Shown here piece by piece: positions 44,951 to 56,412 of a stretch of DNA of 64,000 nucleotides (the stretch's first letter is position 1; every line of letters starts with the position of its first letter). The notes beneath the pieces were generated by a model. It made no database searches, was not told the origin of the DNA, and saw nothing but the letters and a program-made list of their open reading frames with translations. The DNA is from Oncomelania hupensis (taxonomy: Eukaryota > Mollusca > Gastropoda > Littorinimorpha > Pomatiopsidae): the NCBI GenBank assembly GCA_036898135.1, contig CM072527.1, positions 35,013,060 to 35,077,059 on the forward strand. Direction: 5' to 3'. A program made the translations under genes and the position numbers.

Positions 44951-45149
44951 CTGCTTCTTCTTCTTGCTGTGGCATGGCGGTAATAAGGACTATGTATGAA
45001 CAAAGCCAGGGATGTGGAATGCCGCTTAGTGCGGATGATGGCGGCAAAACATTTATTTTCTTGAGCCTTTGTATTAGCATAGTAGGACTAACTTAATACC
45101 TTACGCTGTCAGCGTGTTCAGACAAACAATGATTTTGACAAAAATAAGA

Positions 45150-45202
45150 TATAGCAATCGTGGATGCCTGTGGTGTTCAACACTACATCGTCGTCGTCGT
45201 CG

Positions 45203-45290
<88 letters not shown>

Positions 45291-45452
45291 ATTCATATTC
45301 ATATTCATCTTCATCTTCATCAAAGGTAGCGCGCGACATATAGGCATATTTATGTATTACAACAACATTGCGAAGTGACAGGCAATTGTAAATGCCTGTG
45401 CTGTTCAACATTGCATCATGGCCGTCGTCGTCATTATCATCATCCTCTTCTG

Positions 45453-45509
<57 letters not shown>

Positions 45510-45600
45510 GCAGCATTATCATAATCATCATCATCATTATCATCGTCTTCTTTATCATCATCATCATCAGCAGCAGCAGTAGCTTCATTATTACCATCAC

Positions 45601-45631
<31 letters not shown>

Positions 45632-45734
45632 GTCGTCGTCGTCGTCGTCTTCATCATCATCACCATCACCATCATCATCATCATCAGCAGCAGCTTCATT
45701 ATCACCATCATCATCATTTTCTTCTTCATCATCG

Positions 45735-45799
<65 letters not shown>

Positions 45800-45852
45800 G
45801 GTAGCGACAAAAAGGCATATTTATCTATTAAAACAACATTGCGACGTGTTGC
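45150..45852. repeat. Duplicated module carrying trinucleotide arrays
   Basis: Two tandem modules: 45150-45382 and 45385-45852. Each begins with GGATGCCTGTGGTGTTCAAC-like sequence and ends with CAAAGGTAGCG then AGGCATATTTAT…AACAACATTGCGA. Between these ends lies a CGT/CAT/CAG array, about 130 bp in the first and about 375 bp in the second. Same unique edges, different array length. Confidence 0.9.
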
Positions 45853-45859
45853 ACGGTAA

Positions 45860-47750
45860 CCGCAGAAGCGATGAACAAACCAACGTGTCTTGTCTATCTG
45901 GCAGCGAAGCGGCAGGAGGTGGGAAGAGGTTAGAAAGGGGGGAGCGTCATGCTGGTGGTGTGGGAACAGTAACCAAAAAAATCGCTACGCAGCGCCGCAG
46001 CCGTTTCGCTGATTTTCCGCACACACAGATTCATATATAGAACCTTTATTTATAGGGAAGCAATTGTCTCAAGTGCCGCGAATTTCGCTGGTCGTCTTGC
46101 TTTCCTTTCCGCCAAAATATAATAATTAAACGTCTGTTGAAGGAAGGAGCAGGAATGCCGCACGGCGTGGTTGAGAAAAGGGCAAAATTGTTAACGAGAC
46201 AATAATTTTAGTGTGTGCAATGTTGGGATGCATCTTCTACTTAGCTGGTTTGAAGTGATTGTTACTGCGCTATAATGCACTTCCCATTACAGAAACCATC
46301 ATATCTCCCTCTTCTAATAATCCTATATTATAATTATGGTCCAGCTTTTTGTTGTTGTTTTTGTTGTTGATGTTGTTGTTGCACAGACTGTGTGATGCTT
46401 AAACCACTAGAACTGAGAGACGTAGACATAAAAATAACATTGGCAAGACGCTTTAAGTGGATAATCGATGGATAATAACAACAGCCGTTTATTTACTGCC
46501 TGATTTTATTTGCACATCAAACGTTGGCTTTTTTTATACACTATTTGGCAAACCGACAGTGGTTTCTTTGTTGTTTACTTTATGTTACCGGCCGAAAAAT
46601 AAAATAAATATTTGTAACTTATTATGTGGACCCAAAGTTGATTCTTTTCTAGTCTACTTCATTCCACATCAAACGTCTTAACCCAATGGCGACCCAAGCT
46701 CTACGCGATTTTCTCTTCGCTGCAGTTGTTGGGGTACTCAGAAAGCCATTTGCACCGATAGTGCTAATGCCGAGGGCTTTTTGCAGCATCAAACGCGATG
46801 ACCCAAACCAACTCTCCGGCTTGGCTAAAAAAGCGGTTTTAATACGGTGATGCTCTGTATTGTTTATGTTTTACGTCAAATAATTTAAAAGCTAATCAGG
46901 CTCTTTTTTTTCCCGCAGTCTACCAAATCTACTCTAAAAGCTTGTTGTTAATTTATGATAGAAGCTTTTTTTTTAATAGCTTGACAGGATCCTCTCATCA
47001 ATTAAAATAGGCTTATAAAAAATATAAACGAAGGTGTTGTATTGTTAATGCATGGTTGATTTAGTAGCTTTGTAGCTCATGTCATATGTGAGTGTGCATT
47101 TATCCATTACGTATTTTGATGTGCGCGCGTGCTTGTGTGTACATGTGTGTTTGTGTGTGTGTGCATGTGTTTTGGGGTGTTTGTGTGTGCGTGCGGGTGT
47201 ACGTGTGTTTCATGTGCAAGAGCATGGTAATTGTGGCGATAGTCTTGAGAGTGAGTGGACTGGTCTCCATTGTAGCTTGGTCAACCGAGAAAGAACGATT
47301 TTGTCTCTGCCATTCACTATAGTTGTCCTCTTTCCCGTCTAATAAAACAACAATAGTGAGTTGGTGTAGAATAGGTAGTACCACACACACGCACACGCAC
47401 ACACCCTCCTCCACACAAACACACACTAACTAATATAAAAGCATAACACCCCAAAAGAAATAAACTGACTGTACCTTCTCCTTACATCTATCTCCCTGGG
47501 GGTTCCGTTTTTCACTTAACGAGTAAATACTAAAATGTGTATGGAGTTTCGAAGCAAGCGAAAACTTTTTTTTTTAAATTATTGTTATTATTTTGTTTGT
47601 CGTAATAGATACAAACAGACAAATAAACAACAACAACAACAACAATAACCACCACCACCAAACAAACGAAAAACCAAGTCACGAAGGATACGACGTACGT
47701 TCAAGGTAAAAGTCAAAATAAAGAAACAGAATGTGTCGACTGTTTGACTA
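45860..47750. other. Unassigned DNA
   Basis: No domain-bearing ORF. GTT-type simple sequence at 46350-46380, GT-rich at 47120-47210 and CA-rich at 47380-47430. AAC/ACC simple sequence at 47625-47665. Confidence 0.4.
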
Positions 47751-47752
47751 TT

Positions 47753-47900
47753 GTAAGCTGTCTTCAGACGAAATGGCATTACACACCACTGAAACTGCCC
47801 TCTATTGTAGTGAAAGCTGTCTTTAGACCAAATTAGCATGACACGCCACTGAAACTGCCCTCTATTGTAGTGAAAGCGGTCTTTAGAGCAAATTAGCATG
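47753..47900. repeat. 59-60-bp tandem repeat (interrupted host of the 3.2-kb element)
   Basis: Two and a half units containing CACTGAAACTGCCCTCTATT and GTAGTGAAAGCTGTCTTTAG. The array resumes at 51105-51150 on the other side of the inserted TIR element. Confidence 0.9.
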
Positions 47901-48396
47901 TAGCCGAAGCCCAGATTGTTTAGAGGTGCTTTTTAGGGTATCCAAAATGAAAACAAGGCAAATGTAAAGAGTTTAGGTTGTTGAACAATCTTACCAAAAT
48001 GTAAAAAAAAAATTAGCGCAATTAGGAGATACAACGAATTAAAAATTGCTAAAACGGTATTGGCACATTTTGCCAGTCATACGCGGGAATTTCCTTGCGG
48101 GCGAAGTATAACTCCGCCCACATGCCGATTCAACACTGTCAGCGTGACTTCACAGATATGGAAGATGATTTTGAAGATGAATTGCTGGAATATTCACCAT
48201 CATTAAATCCCACCGTGTCTTTTGAGTTAAGCAAACATTTTCTTTGCTCCCCTGAGTTTGCCTTATTAAAATATAAATAATATAACGCGCAATATAATAG
48301 TTTTAAACTTGCCGGTTTTCAGTTATGGCTAAATAGGTCACTAGCAGACGCTCTCCGCTTGCTGCTTGCTGCTTGCTGTGGTCGCTGCCCTGTATG

Positions 48397-49015
48397 GCGT
48401 ACGAACAGGGTCAAACGCGCGATGAAAAGTAGCGATGCTTTGCATAGATACTTTTTGAAAAGTATCGCTACTTTGCATCGCTCCGTTACGAAAGGATCGA
48501 TCCTTTTCATCGCGCATTTCCGAATTTTTCCGAATACACAGTATGCAAATTTTCCAAAAGTTTGATCGGAACTAAAGCGGAACACATTATTTATTAACTA
48601 ATAGTAATTCTTAAATTTAGCTATTTGGAAAAATTATATTTATTAATTAATTTGCTCTGCAAAGGACAATTGGTGGAATGTTACATAATACATGTATATT
48701 ATTTCATTAGCTTGACCGATTTCAGTTTTGTAGAAACAGTGTGTTTCGCCTCGGTAAACTTCGGAACTGCGCGATGAAACTGCTCGAGCTAAAGTATCGA
48801 TGCAAAGTATCGATACTTTTTAAAAAGTATCGATGCAAAGCATCGATACTTTTCAGAAAGCATCGATACTTTCGCAATTGGCGTTACATTTGAGAAAATG
48901 TGCGATCCTTTTGAGAAAAGTAGCGATACTTTCCTAAACGGATGGATCCTTATGAGAATAGTATCGATGCAAAGCATCGCTACTTTTCATCGCGCGTTTG
49001 ACCCTGTTCGTACGC
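48397..49015. mobile_element. 619-bp MITE with perfect ~50-bp TIRs
   Basis: GCGTACGAACAGGGTCAAAC and the following roughly 30 bases (48397-48446) are repeated inverted at 48966-49015. Inside, 48785-48880 carries an array of palindromic AAAGTATCGATGC / GTATCGATAC units, also seen next to the TIRs. Exact termini and TSD are unresolved. Non-coding and AT-rich in the centre. Confidence 0.88.
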
Positions 49016-49108
49016 TAATACAAAAAGGATGTGTTCTATTAAAAAAAAAGCTAGTAAACAGAGGAAAGTATACATACACGCAGTTCTTGGAGATCTTGTA
49101 CATGCTGT

Positions 49109-49537
49109 TTGCAGACAAACATTCACAATCAAGCACCATGTGAAAAAAGGTATGAGCAAGCTGAATCAGTCACCATCACCTCGAAAACACAGGTTGTCTG
49201 GACTGAACATAGCTTCTGGCACCAGTGGTTTTGGGTCCAAAGTGCTTGTTTTGTGACAATGGAAGCAAAGGGAAAAAAAGGATCAAAGGATGATCATTAT
49301 CAACTGACACCTATAAGAACATTAGAATTCAAGGGTAGGTTGCTGGAGTTTTGTAGCAAGAGAGGAACCAGTGCACCAGACCATCTTCTAAACCTTGTGC
49401 GTTGCAATTGCAGAACTGACTGTGCGTCAACCAGGTATTCATGCCGACGACATGGATTGGTCTGCACTGTTGGATGTGGAGAATGCCGAGGTGAAATCTG
49501 CTTAAACGTCATGAAGTACACAGAAAAGGAAGAATAA
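49109..49537 (+). CDS. Cysteine-rich (CXC/tesmin-like) ORF in the TIR element
   Basis: An open frame of 142 codons with the first in-frame ATG at about 49259 (MEAKGKKGSKDD). The C-terminal half holds a dense Cys pattern, LVRCNCRTDCASTR then CRRHGLVCTVGCGECRG (about 49396-49500), resembling tesmin/TSO1-like CXC zinc-binding modules. These also occur at the C-termini of mobile-element-associated proteins in animals. An upstream frame (ATG 49029, SIKKKASKQRKVYIHAVLGD) may belong to the same protein with a frameshift. It lies just right of the nested MITE. Role unknown: DNA binding is plausible, transposase function is not shown. Confidence 0.5.
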   Translation: MQTNIHNQAPCEKRYEQAESVTITSKTQVVWTEHSFWHQWFWVQSACFVTMEAKGKKGSKDDHYQLTPIRTLEFKGRLLEFCSKRGTSAPDHLLNLVRCNCRTDCASTRYSCRRHGLVCTVGCGECRGEICLNVMKYTEKEE

Positions 49538-50075
49538 GAGGAAGAAGAAGAGAAAAAGGAAGAGGAAGAAGAAATGGAAGAAGGCATGAGTGACAATAGC
49601 GTTGAGATCTAACAGTCTGGCTCTATCACCAGCACTGCATTATGTTTTTGTTTTCGTGTAATGAAACGTTTTCTAGTGCTGATTCAAGCACAGCATGGCT
49701 ATGGCATTCCGTTTGTAAAACAATTGATAGTTTGCATTTTAAGGCCAAAACCATAGTATTTAGGGCTATAAATAATTCTATATAAAGAATGGAAGCAAGA
49801 CTGCAAACAATTAATTATTTGTATAGAGCGATTTCGATAACCTAAAGAATAGATTCTTTAGTAAAAGTCATGAACACAACAAAAATATCAAAGATACTTT
49901 TAATTATACAACAATATAAGACAAATGAATTTTCGAGCTATGCTCTTCTTCAGATTACAAACAATGCATAAGAATGTTACTTCCATCACTTAATTTATGG
50001 TATTGTACATTTTAAAAAATGTGTTTGTTTAATGTATATACTATTATTTCTTTATTAATTACGTAGTTTTTATTA

Positions 50076-50835
50076 TAGACTAGGAGTGTAATCAGCATGG
50101 TGGCCATCTTGAAAAATGGTCACCATATTTCTTTTTTCAATAACTACTGGGATTTTTAAAAAAACCAGGTCTTAAGTCACAGGTATACCAAATTTGGTGC
50201 TTGTAAGGCAAAATCTTCGTCTAATACTTCATAGTATAGTACAAGAGTATAATCGGCATTATGGCCATCTTGAAAATGGCCGCCATATTGTTTCTTTTTA
50301 ATGGCTACCGAGCTTTTCTAAAAGAAAATATTTTAAATATCAGACATACCAAATTTGGTGCTTTTAGGAGAAAATCTTCTCATACTTTATATTGTAGACC
50401 AAGAGTGTAATCAGCATGGCGGCCATCATTAAAAATGGCCGCCATATTGTTTCTGGTAATGGCTACCGGGCGTTTGTAAAAGAGTAGGTCTTAAGTAGCG
50501 TGTAGACCAAATTTGGTGCTTGTAGGTCGAAATCTTGATCTCATACTCCATAATTATTGTAGAACAAAAGTGTTGTCGGCATGGCGGACATCTTGAAAAA
50601 TGTCCGCCATATTTTTTCTGTTAACGGCCACTGAGCTTTTCTAAAAGAGTAGGTCTTAAGTATCATGTATACCAAATGTGGCGCTTGTAGGTCGAAATCT
50701 TGGTCGTATACTTCATATTGTAGAACAAGAGTTTTATCGGCATGGCGGCCATCTTGAAAATGGCCGCCATTTTTTTAATGGCTACCAGGCTTTTTTGAAA
50801 TAGTAGGTCTTAAATATCATGGACATCAAATTTGG
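50076..50835. repeat. Five-copy, about 160-bp tandem repeat with YY1-like sites
   Basis: Units begin near 50081, 50241, 50398, 50561 and 50721. Each carries GGCGGCCATCTTGAAAAATG facing GCCGCCAT (a small inverted repeat), then a TAATGGCTACCG…AGTAGGTCTTAA module and ACCAAATTTGGTGCTTGTAG. It ends in a G-run (about 50838-50857). Confidence 0.92.
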
Positions 50836-51399
50836 TGGTGGGGGGGGGGGGGGGGGGAAGCTGATTTGTCAGTAATCTGCCATACTAGTTTTTGGCCTTA
50901 CAAAGCAAGCAATAACTAAACGGAATGCCATAGTACACGGCTAGATAATAAATGCTCAATAACTTTGTTTTGCGATATTTTTTTTTTTTACATTTTGGAT
51001 ATGAGATAGAGTACATTATTATCTTTCCGATGCAGTAAAAATTATTTTGGATACCCAAAAAAGCAAAATTAAACATTTTGCTGCATTCTGGGCTTGGACT
51101 AATGACACACCACTGAAACTGCCCCTATGTTGTAGTGAAAGCTGTCTTACACTTATCCTCGCTCTTCACGGGAATCTGCTAGTATCCTGTTGACAAATCA
51201 AGCTTGCTCAAGTACTTAGCACTCGACAGTTTGGTCAGCAGATATTCAATATCTGGCATCGGCTCTGCATCAAAGACCACCTGTTTGTTTAGTCTACGGA
51301 AATCCACACAGAACCTGACTGACCCATCTTTTTTCTTTACTAAGACCAAAGAGCTTATTACGGAAAGAGAGGGAACTTCCATTATGTCCTATACAAAAA

Positions 51400-51775
51400 T
51401 GCGAGACGCTCTCACGGATTATTTCCCTTTGCTCGGGCTGGCTATATTTCACCATCTGCTATATGAATGATCTGTGCGTGGTAACTTATTGAGCCTATGC
51501 CATTGCAAAAGAACATTTTTATGGCAACGTTTGCAAAAACCAAACTTTTAACCATCATTATTATTAACATTCCGCTACTGATGTCTTTTTTTTTGTTTGT
51601 TTGTTTATGTTTACTTATTGACATTTATTAGGTGCTTTTATGCTGCTTATGTGTGTATGTCATATGTTCGTTTTCTGCCCTGGAATTTATTATTTTTTAA
51701 TCAACGACAGATATTTTAAAATTAAAATATGCATGACAGACTGTTTTATTTATCCGAAACTGTAAATCCGTAATC

Positions 51776-51822
<47 letters not shown>

Positions 51823-52770
51823 CGTGAGTGAGAGAGAGAGCTCTGTCATTCAATCAATTAATCACAATAAAGCACAATAACAAAATGTTTCACTAATAGT
51901 GTGAATTTAATTTATATCAGGTGTCCCCCTACCCCCCAACCCTCTCACCTCCCACATCACTGGCTTAATAACATCAGTCACTTCATGGAATATAATTAAT
52001 TAATCAGACAGAACAATCAGAACCTACTGGCTAGACTACAACATTCCACGCAATATAGATCTAATGCGCAGAAATTCACAGATCAGAACAAGGACTGAGT
52101 TTCTACATTACATTTTTTTCCCCATTTACACTCAAACGAAAAGGGATTACAACAGATCAAGGACCATTTTTTGCCTAGGTAAGGGGTTATCTTGCACAGT
52201 ATTTGATCACGAGGAGAAAACAGACTTAGTCTAATTTAACTTGTTAACATAAGCAGTTTGACGAAGCCAAACTGCCAATCTGACATCTACTTTTGAAATA
52301 TAAGCACAAATATAGTCAAACAACCTAGCAATAACGTAAACAGTGAGCGACCTGTTGAACGTAAACTGTCAGCAAGCAAACTGTTTTGGATTTAGCACAT
52401 AGGTATAAAATGAATCATTTAAGCCGCTCTCCGATTGTTTTAACACTAACAACACTGCAGCGGTCTTAGTTTAGGCCTACATAAACACAAAAAAATGAAG
52501 TTTTTCAATTGCAATTTACCTTTCTTTGTCTCTTAGAAATTTGAAAAAGGACTTGCCAACACAACTTTTCTTGTATCTGGCATTATGACTATTGATAGCT
52601 GTGCAAAAGTCACTGCCCTGTTTCACTCGGTCGCCTTTTGACTTTCTGCCACGAGCCATTTTCAGCATGTCGACAAGGGAGCATAACTCGTACATTTCGT
52701 CTCGCGGTTCTGTACCAAGTTCTCCCTCTTTCTATCATAAACTCTTTGCTAAGACTATGGGAGAAATGAA
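51400..52770. other. Insertion within the gypsy RT region
   Basis: Sequence between the two RT pieces. It contains a GA array (51778-51840) and AT-rich DNA with no coding capacity. Its ends and a TSD could not be identified, so it may be an insertion or a rearrangement. Confidence 0.5.
51778..51840. repeat. (GA)n microsatellite
   Basis: A GA array with a TGCGTGAGT interruption. Confidence 0.96.
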
Positions 52771-54261
52771 TGGGGATGTTGCCCTTTCTATATATCACAC
52801 CCATCGTTAGCATCGCTTCCATCTCTGTCTTTATCACGTCTACCTGCGAATGGGGTAGAGGATCTTGTTTCGTACGCACTGGACTGTCAACCTCTAGCCT
52901 GAACTCTGTGATAGCTCTGCCTCCCCTTGATGGTGTATTCTATATAGCACCCCTTTCTTCCTGCTGAAACTGACTGACTTCAGTTTAGGGCCCTACCTAG
53001 CACATTCTGTAGCTCTGATAGGATCTTCATCTTACCACTTCTCTAGCTGTTCTGGAGTTACCTCTAACTTAAGGGTTTTGGGATACTCAGCGATTTTTCT
53101 TTCCTTCACTCTACCTTAGCCTGAGCTCGGGTCTGCATTGCAGCAGCTACTGCACACTCTTTCCCATCAACTGATACGGGACTGCGTTGTCCTCCCTTGA
53201 AAACCATCCAGTTTCCTAGGATCACACCGGCATAGAGTTATCGACTACGATCAGCTCTAATGTATCCCTCAATAATGGTGATTCCACCTCTACATAGGCT
53301 GTGGGATATTTTCCTGATTTGACTATTTTCCTGACTTGACGGGATTGGATAACAATACCTTAATCTCCCTCCCTGTCATGTCCTCGGGACGCACCCACTT
53401 TTAGCTGCTACAGCTCCCGATCCCATATCTGCCCCAGTATCTCTTATAATCCCAGCAGAATGTTCCCTTACTTGACCCGTACTCCAAGGGTTATAAGGTT
53501 GGATAGTGCTCCCTACAGTACTGACAGGTTCTGTTTGCACTGGAATCACATCCTGACGCAAAGGGATTTGGGTTACGACACTCTTTACCTATGTGCTCGC
53601 TCTTCACAACTTCTAACAAATCACTCTGCATTTTCCCCAAGCATTCTCTGGGGGTTTGGTTTCCTCCCTTTTGTTCGCAGTGGTGACTCCCCTTTCTGTC
53701 TTTACAGCCTGGACTCGCTATTCTGTACCCCACTGAAACTGGTCGCTTACGCACTGCTCGCTTAGCATCAATATGGAGTTGAGCTAACTCTGCTGCGTTC
53801 TCGCCACTCACAGGAATCCGTTATCTTGCGAATAGCTCTAACTGAGGACTCATCACTGAATAAAGCTGCTCGGCGACAAAGACGTTCAACACATCCTTCA
53901 CATCCTGTATGTCCTTCTTGGTTAATGAAAACCATCACTTAACGAGAATGTGCAGTCGGGGGGGAAAGTCTATGACCCCTCCTTACGTACTTCCCTGAGC
54001 TGTTTGCGATAGTACTCAGTCTCTCCTAAACCTTCTCAGTAGCGCATCTCTGACTACATCGAAATCGTCTACTTGCTCTGCCGTCAACTCCAGGCACGTC
54101 TCTCGTGCTTCTCCCGTCAATAAGGGTTGCCACTTAGCGGACCAACGTTTTCTCTTCCATCCTTGAGTCTTGGCTATCTGTTAAAAATGTTGAAGGTAAC
54201 TCTGTGGTTTATTTGCCATCGAATGGTTGTATCCTGATCCGAAACTTATCTGACTGGCTAC

Positions 54262-54312
<51 letters not shown>
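54262..54312. repeat. (TC)n microsatellite
   Basis: A pure array close to the 5' edge of the gypsy remnant. Confidence 0.95.
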
Positions 54313-54315
<3 letters not shown>

Positions 54316-54319
54316 GTGC

Positions 54320-55460
54320 TAACGCCTGTTGCCTAGCGTGTTTTCAGCATCTAACTGAGCTTAAAACATCTCTCTGTCATCTGCCCTTGCTTCGGCTCTC
54401 GCCAAACACTATTCTTCTGTGACTAATTCGACTCAGCACAGCAGTTTTATTTACTTGCACCCTCTAATTGAGTGCGCACATCGCTCACTGCAAGACTTGC
54501 ACAGTACGTGATAATACACGCCTTCTCTCATACCCATATAGCGGTAATCTTGACCAATTTAAGATGGCTAAGCAACACTAACAAAACAATGCACATGTTC
54601 TAATTACCCTATTTGCAAACTTAGCAATAAACACTGATTTATTTTCTCTCCATCGCATTCCGTCCCTTATAACAGGCTTAGAAACCCTACCATCACAGGT
54701 TTAGAAAACCTACCATCACAGGTTTAGAAAACCTAGCCCTGACAATCTCTGTGTCTGTGTCTCTGTCAGTATCTATTTGTTGATCTGCGAACGGCGCTCA
54801 TTGTTGTTCTTTTTTCCGTTGCTCTGATTAATGGTTTTCTTTTTATCTCTAACAAAAACGACAGGGAATTGCTTTTTCGTAATAATCAAAAGAAAATTTC
54901 CCCGTACTATTCCCTGATCATACAGTAATAGCCAGTTAGCGAATTTTCTCTCCTTTTTTTTTTTTTTTTTTCATAACCTGGAGTTTTGTGTTGTTTTTGA
55001 TATTCCTTTGTTTTGCTTTTTAGGCAAAGATTTAGGATTATTAGTCGCATTGTTCTTGGTGTATGTTTTGTTTTAACGTAGGGTCTAAAGCAAATTAGAG
55101 CAGGAAGGATTGTCGATGTTGTAGAGCTGGTTTTTTACGTGGTTTTTTCTTGTTTGGTATTTCGGTTAAAAGATATTTGTATGCTTTCTCTCTTGTTTTT
55201 GTGTTGTTGGTATTTTTGTTATGCTTCAGATGTTGTTTTATTTTACAAAACAAATCCAGATGACAACTAGAAACAACCGGAAAACAAACAAACAAACAAA
55301 CAAAATCTAACTTCCAACAATGACGTACACTACCACTTCGCTTCTCTCTCTTGAAGTCACTCGCATACTGAGAGAGATTTCGTTAACAACGTGACAGTGC
55401 AAGTACTTTTAGGAGAGGGAATTCACGTGGCATCTTAAATCTTAACAGTTCAAATAACTT
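54320..55460. other. Unassigned DNA
   Basis: A 20-bp motif (CTACCATCACAGGTTTAGAA) is tandemly repeated about 2.5 times at 54685-54735. No gene was recognised. Confidence 0.4.
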
Positions 55461-55467
55461 GAGAAAC

Positions 55468-55471
55468 GATA

Positions 55472-55564
<93 letters not shown>
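55468..55564. repeat. (GAT)n array
   Basis: A pure array abutting the left end of an inverted-repeat element. Confidence 0.97.
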
Positions 55565-55565
<1 letters not shown>

Positions 55566-55569
55566 CGCA

Positions 55570-56150
55570 CCCATTGCACATAGCTACGATCGAAAGAAAG
55601 TATACTCCAGGCACACGCTGCGCAGCAGGCCAAAGTACGTGCCTTGTCCCTTGAAGGGATACTTTGGCGAGGTTAGCAGCCTGCTCAGTTACAGTGTCGG
55701 TGAAAGACTAGAAACGGAAAAGTAAGTTTCGTCTCCTCTAGGCGACGAATTAGGTCACGCTGCATTTGTTTCTAGGTCAACTGTCTTTTACGAACCGTTT
55801 GAGAATCTTTTCGAACCGTTTATTGACGCCGGAAAGTGTCCTCACTTGGTTTCATACAATTTAAGAATCCAAGAAGGCAAATGGGTTTTTGGGACGGAAA
55901 AAGGACATTTCTGTAGAGAAAAGGGTTAGGGCAAGGGCTAGGGATAGATCTGCAACTAACCCTTACCCGAACCCTTGTAGCAATATTCCGCTCTTTCCAT
56001 CACTTTTAAACAGTACCGCGGTTCGCATCCGCGGCTAGCAGCGAGCCCAAAGTATACTTTGAAGGGATAGAGGGAATACTTTCACCTGCTGCTAGCGGGA
56101 GTTTTGGCGATACTTTCTACCGATCGTAGCAATGTGTATTACCTCGATGT
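55570..56150. mobile_element. Possible MITE flanked by GAT arrays
   Basis: CATAGCTACGATCGAAAGAA (55578-55597) and the complement of 56110-56135 (CATTGCTACGATCGGTAGAA) form imperfect inverted ends, both reading inward into AAAGTAT and further into CCCTTGAAGGGATACTTTGG / TCCCTTCAAAGTATACTTTGG. GAT arrays lie immediately outside both ends. No TSD resolvable in the repeats. Confidence 0.6.
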
Positions 56151-56151
56151 C

Positions 56152-56183
<32 letters not shown>

Positions 56184-56200
56184 CGATGATGATGATTGTT
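56152..56200. repeat. (GAT)n array
   Basis: Short GAT array with one GAC, between the MITE-like element and a SINE-A copy. Confidence 0.93.
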
Positions 56201-56202
56201 AC

Positions 56203-56385
56203 TGGATACTTTTTACACCCTTTTCTCCCAGTTAACCAGTCAGGCTGGAAAAGCGGCCATCTATACCAACTTACACGCTCACATGTTTGACACACTCTCT
56301 CTTAAACAACAAGCTCACATTCATCACTCAAACATGTGGCGTAAAGGCCAGGAGATCGCTATTAGAAGACGGTAAGGAGATTAGT
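56203..56385 (-). mobile_element. SINE-A fragment
   Basis: Minus strand: CTAATAGCGATCTCCTGGCC, CACATGTTTGAGTGATGAAT, GAGCGTGTAAGTTGGTATAG, matching the 3' half of SINE-A. The head is missing. Confidence 0.8.
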
Positions 56386-56412
56386 TAAGCATTTTTATAT
56401 TTTGGAATGGAC

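Larger units (their letters stand above)
47901..51101. mobile_element. 3.2-kb DNA transposon with long imperfect TIRs
   Basis: Ends TAGCCGAAGCCCAGATTG (left) and, reverse-complemented, TAGTCCAAGCCCAGAATG (right). Similarity continues inward (GGGTATCCAAAAT; AAAATGTAAAAAAAAA…CGCAA) for over 100 bp. It interrupts a 60-bp tandem repeat with a likely 3-bp TSD, ATG (47898-47900 and 51102-51104). It contains a nested MITE, a cysteine-rich ORF and a tandem repeat, but no recognised transposase. The superfamily is unknown; a 3-bp TSD occurs in several (for example Academ, CMC, Harbinger). Confidence 0.8.
51179..54190 (-). pseudogene. Decayed Ty3/gypsy gag-pol remnant, interrupted
   Basis: In minus-strand order: Gag (about 54190-53500) with LLTGEARETCLELTAEQVDD, DVKDVLNVFVAEQLYSVMSP and GENAAELAQLHIDAKRAV, then a zinc-knuckle trace EHIGKECRNP; aspartic protease trace IIRDTGAD (about 53450, D-T-G-A active site); pre-RT segment PLPHSQVDVIKTEMEAMLTM (about 52850); and after a gap of about 1.4 kb, the RT start LVLVKKKDGSVRFCVDFRRL … LSKLDLSTGY (51382-51182). 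Many stops and frameshifts are present. The RT catalytic YVDD, RNase H, integrase and both LTRs are missing. It is unrelated in sequence to the gag-only element at 37.3-40.9 kb. A dead element with no function expected. Confidence 0.85.

Noticed and set aside
47753..51150. CRISPR-like direct repeats (60-bp and 160-bp units)
   Set aside because: Units are contiguous tandem repeats without unique spacers and the genome is eukaryotic.
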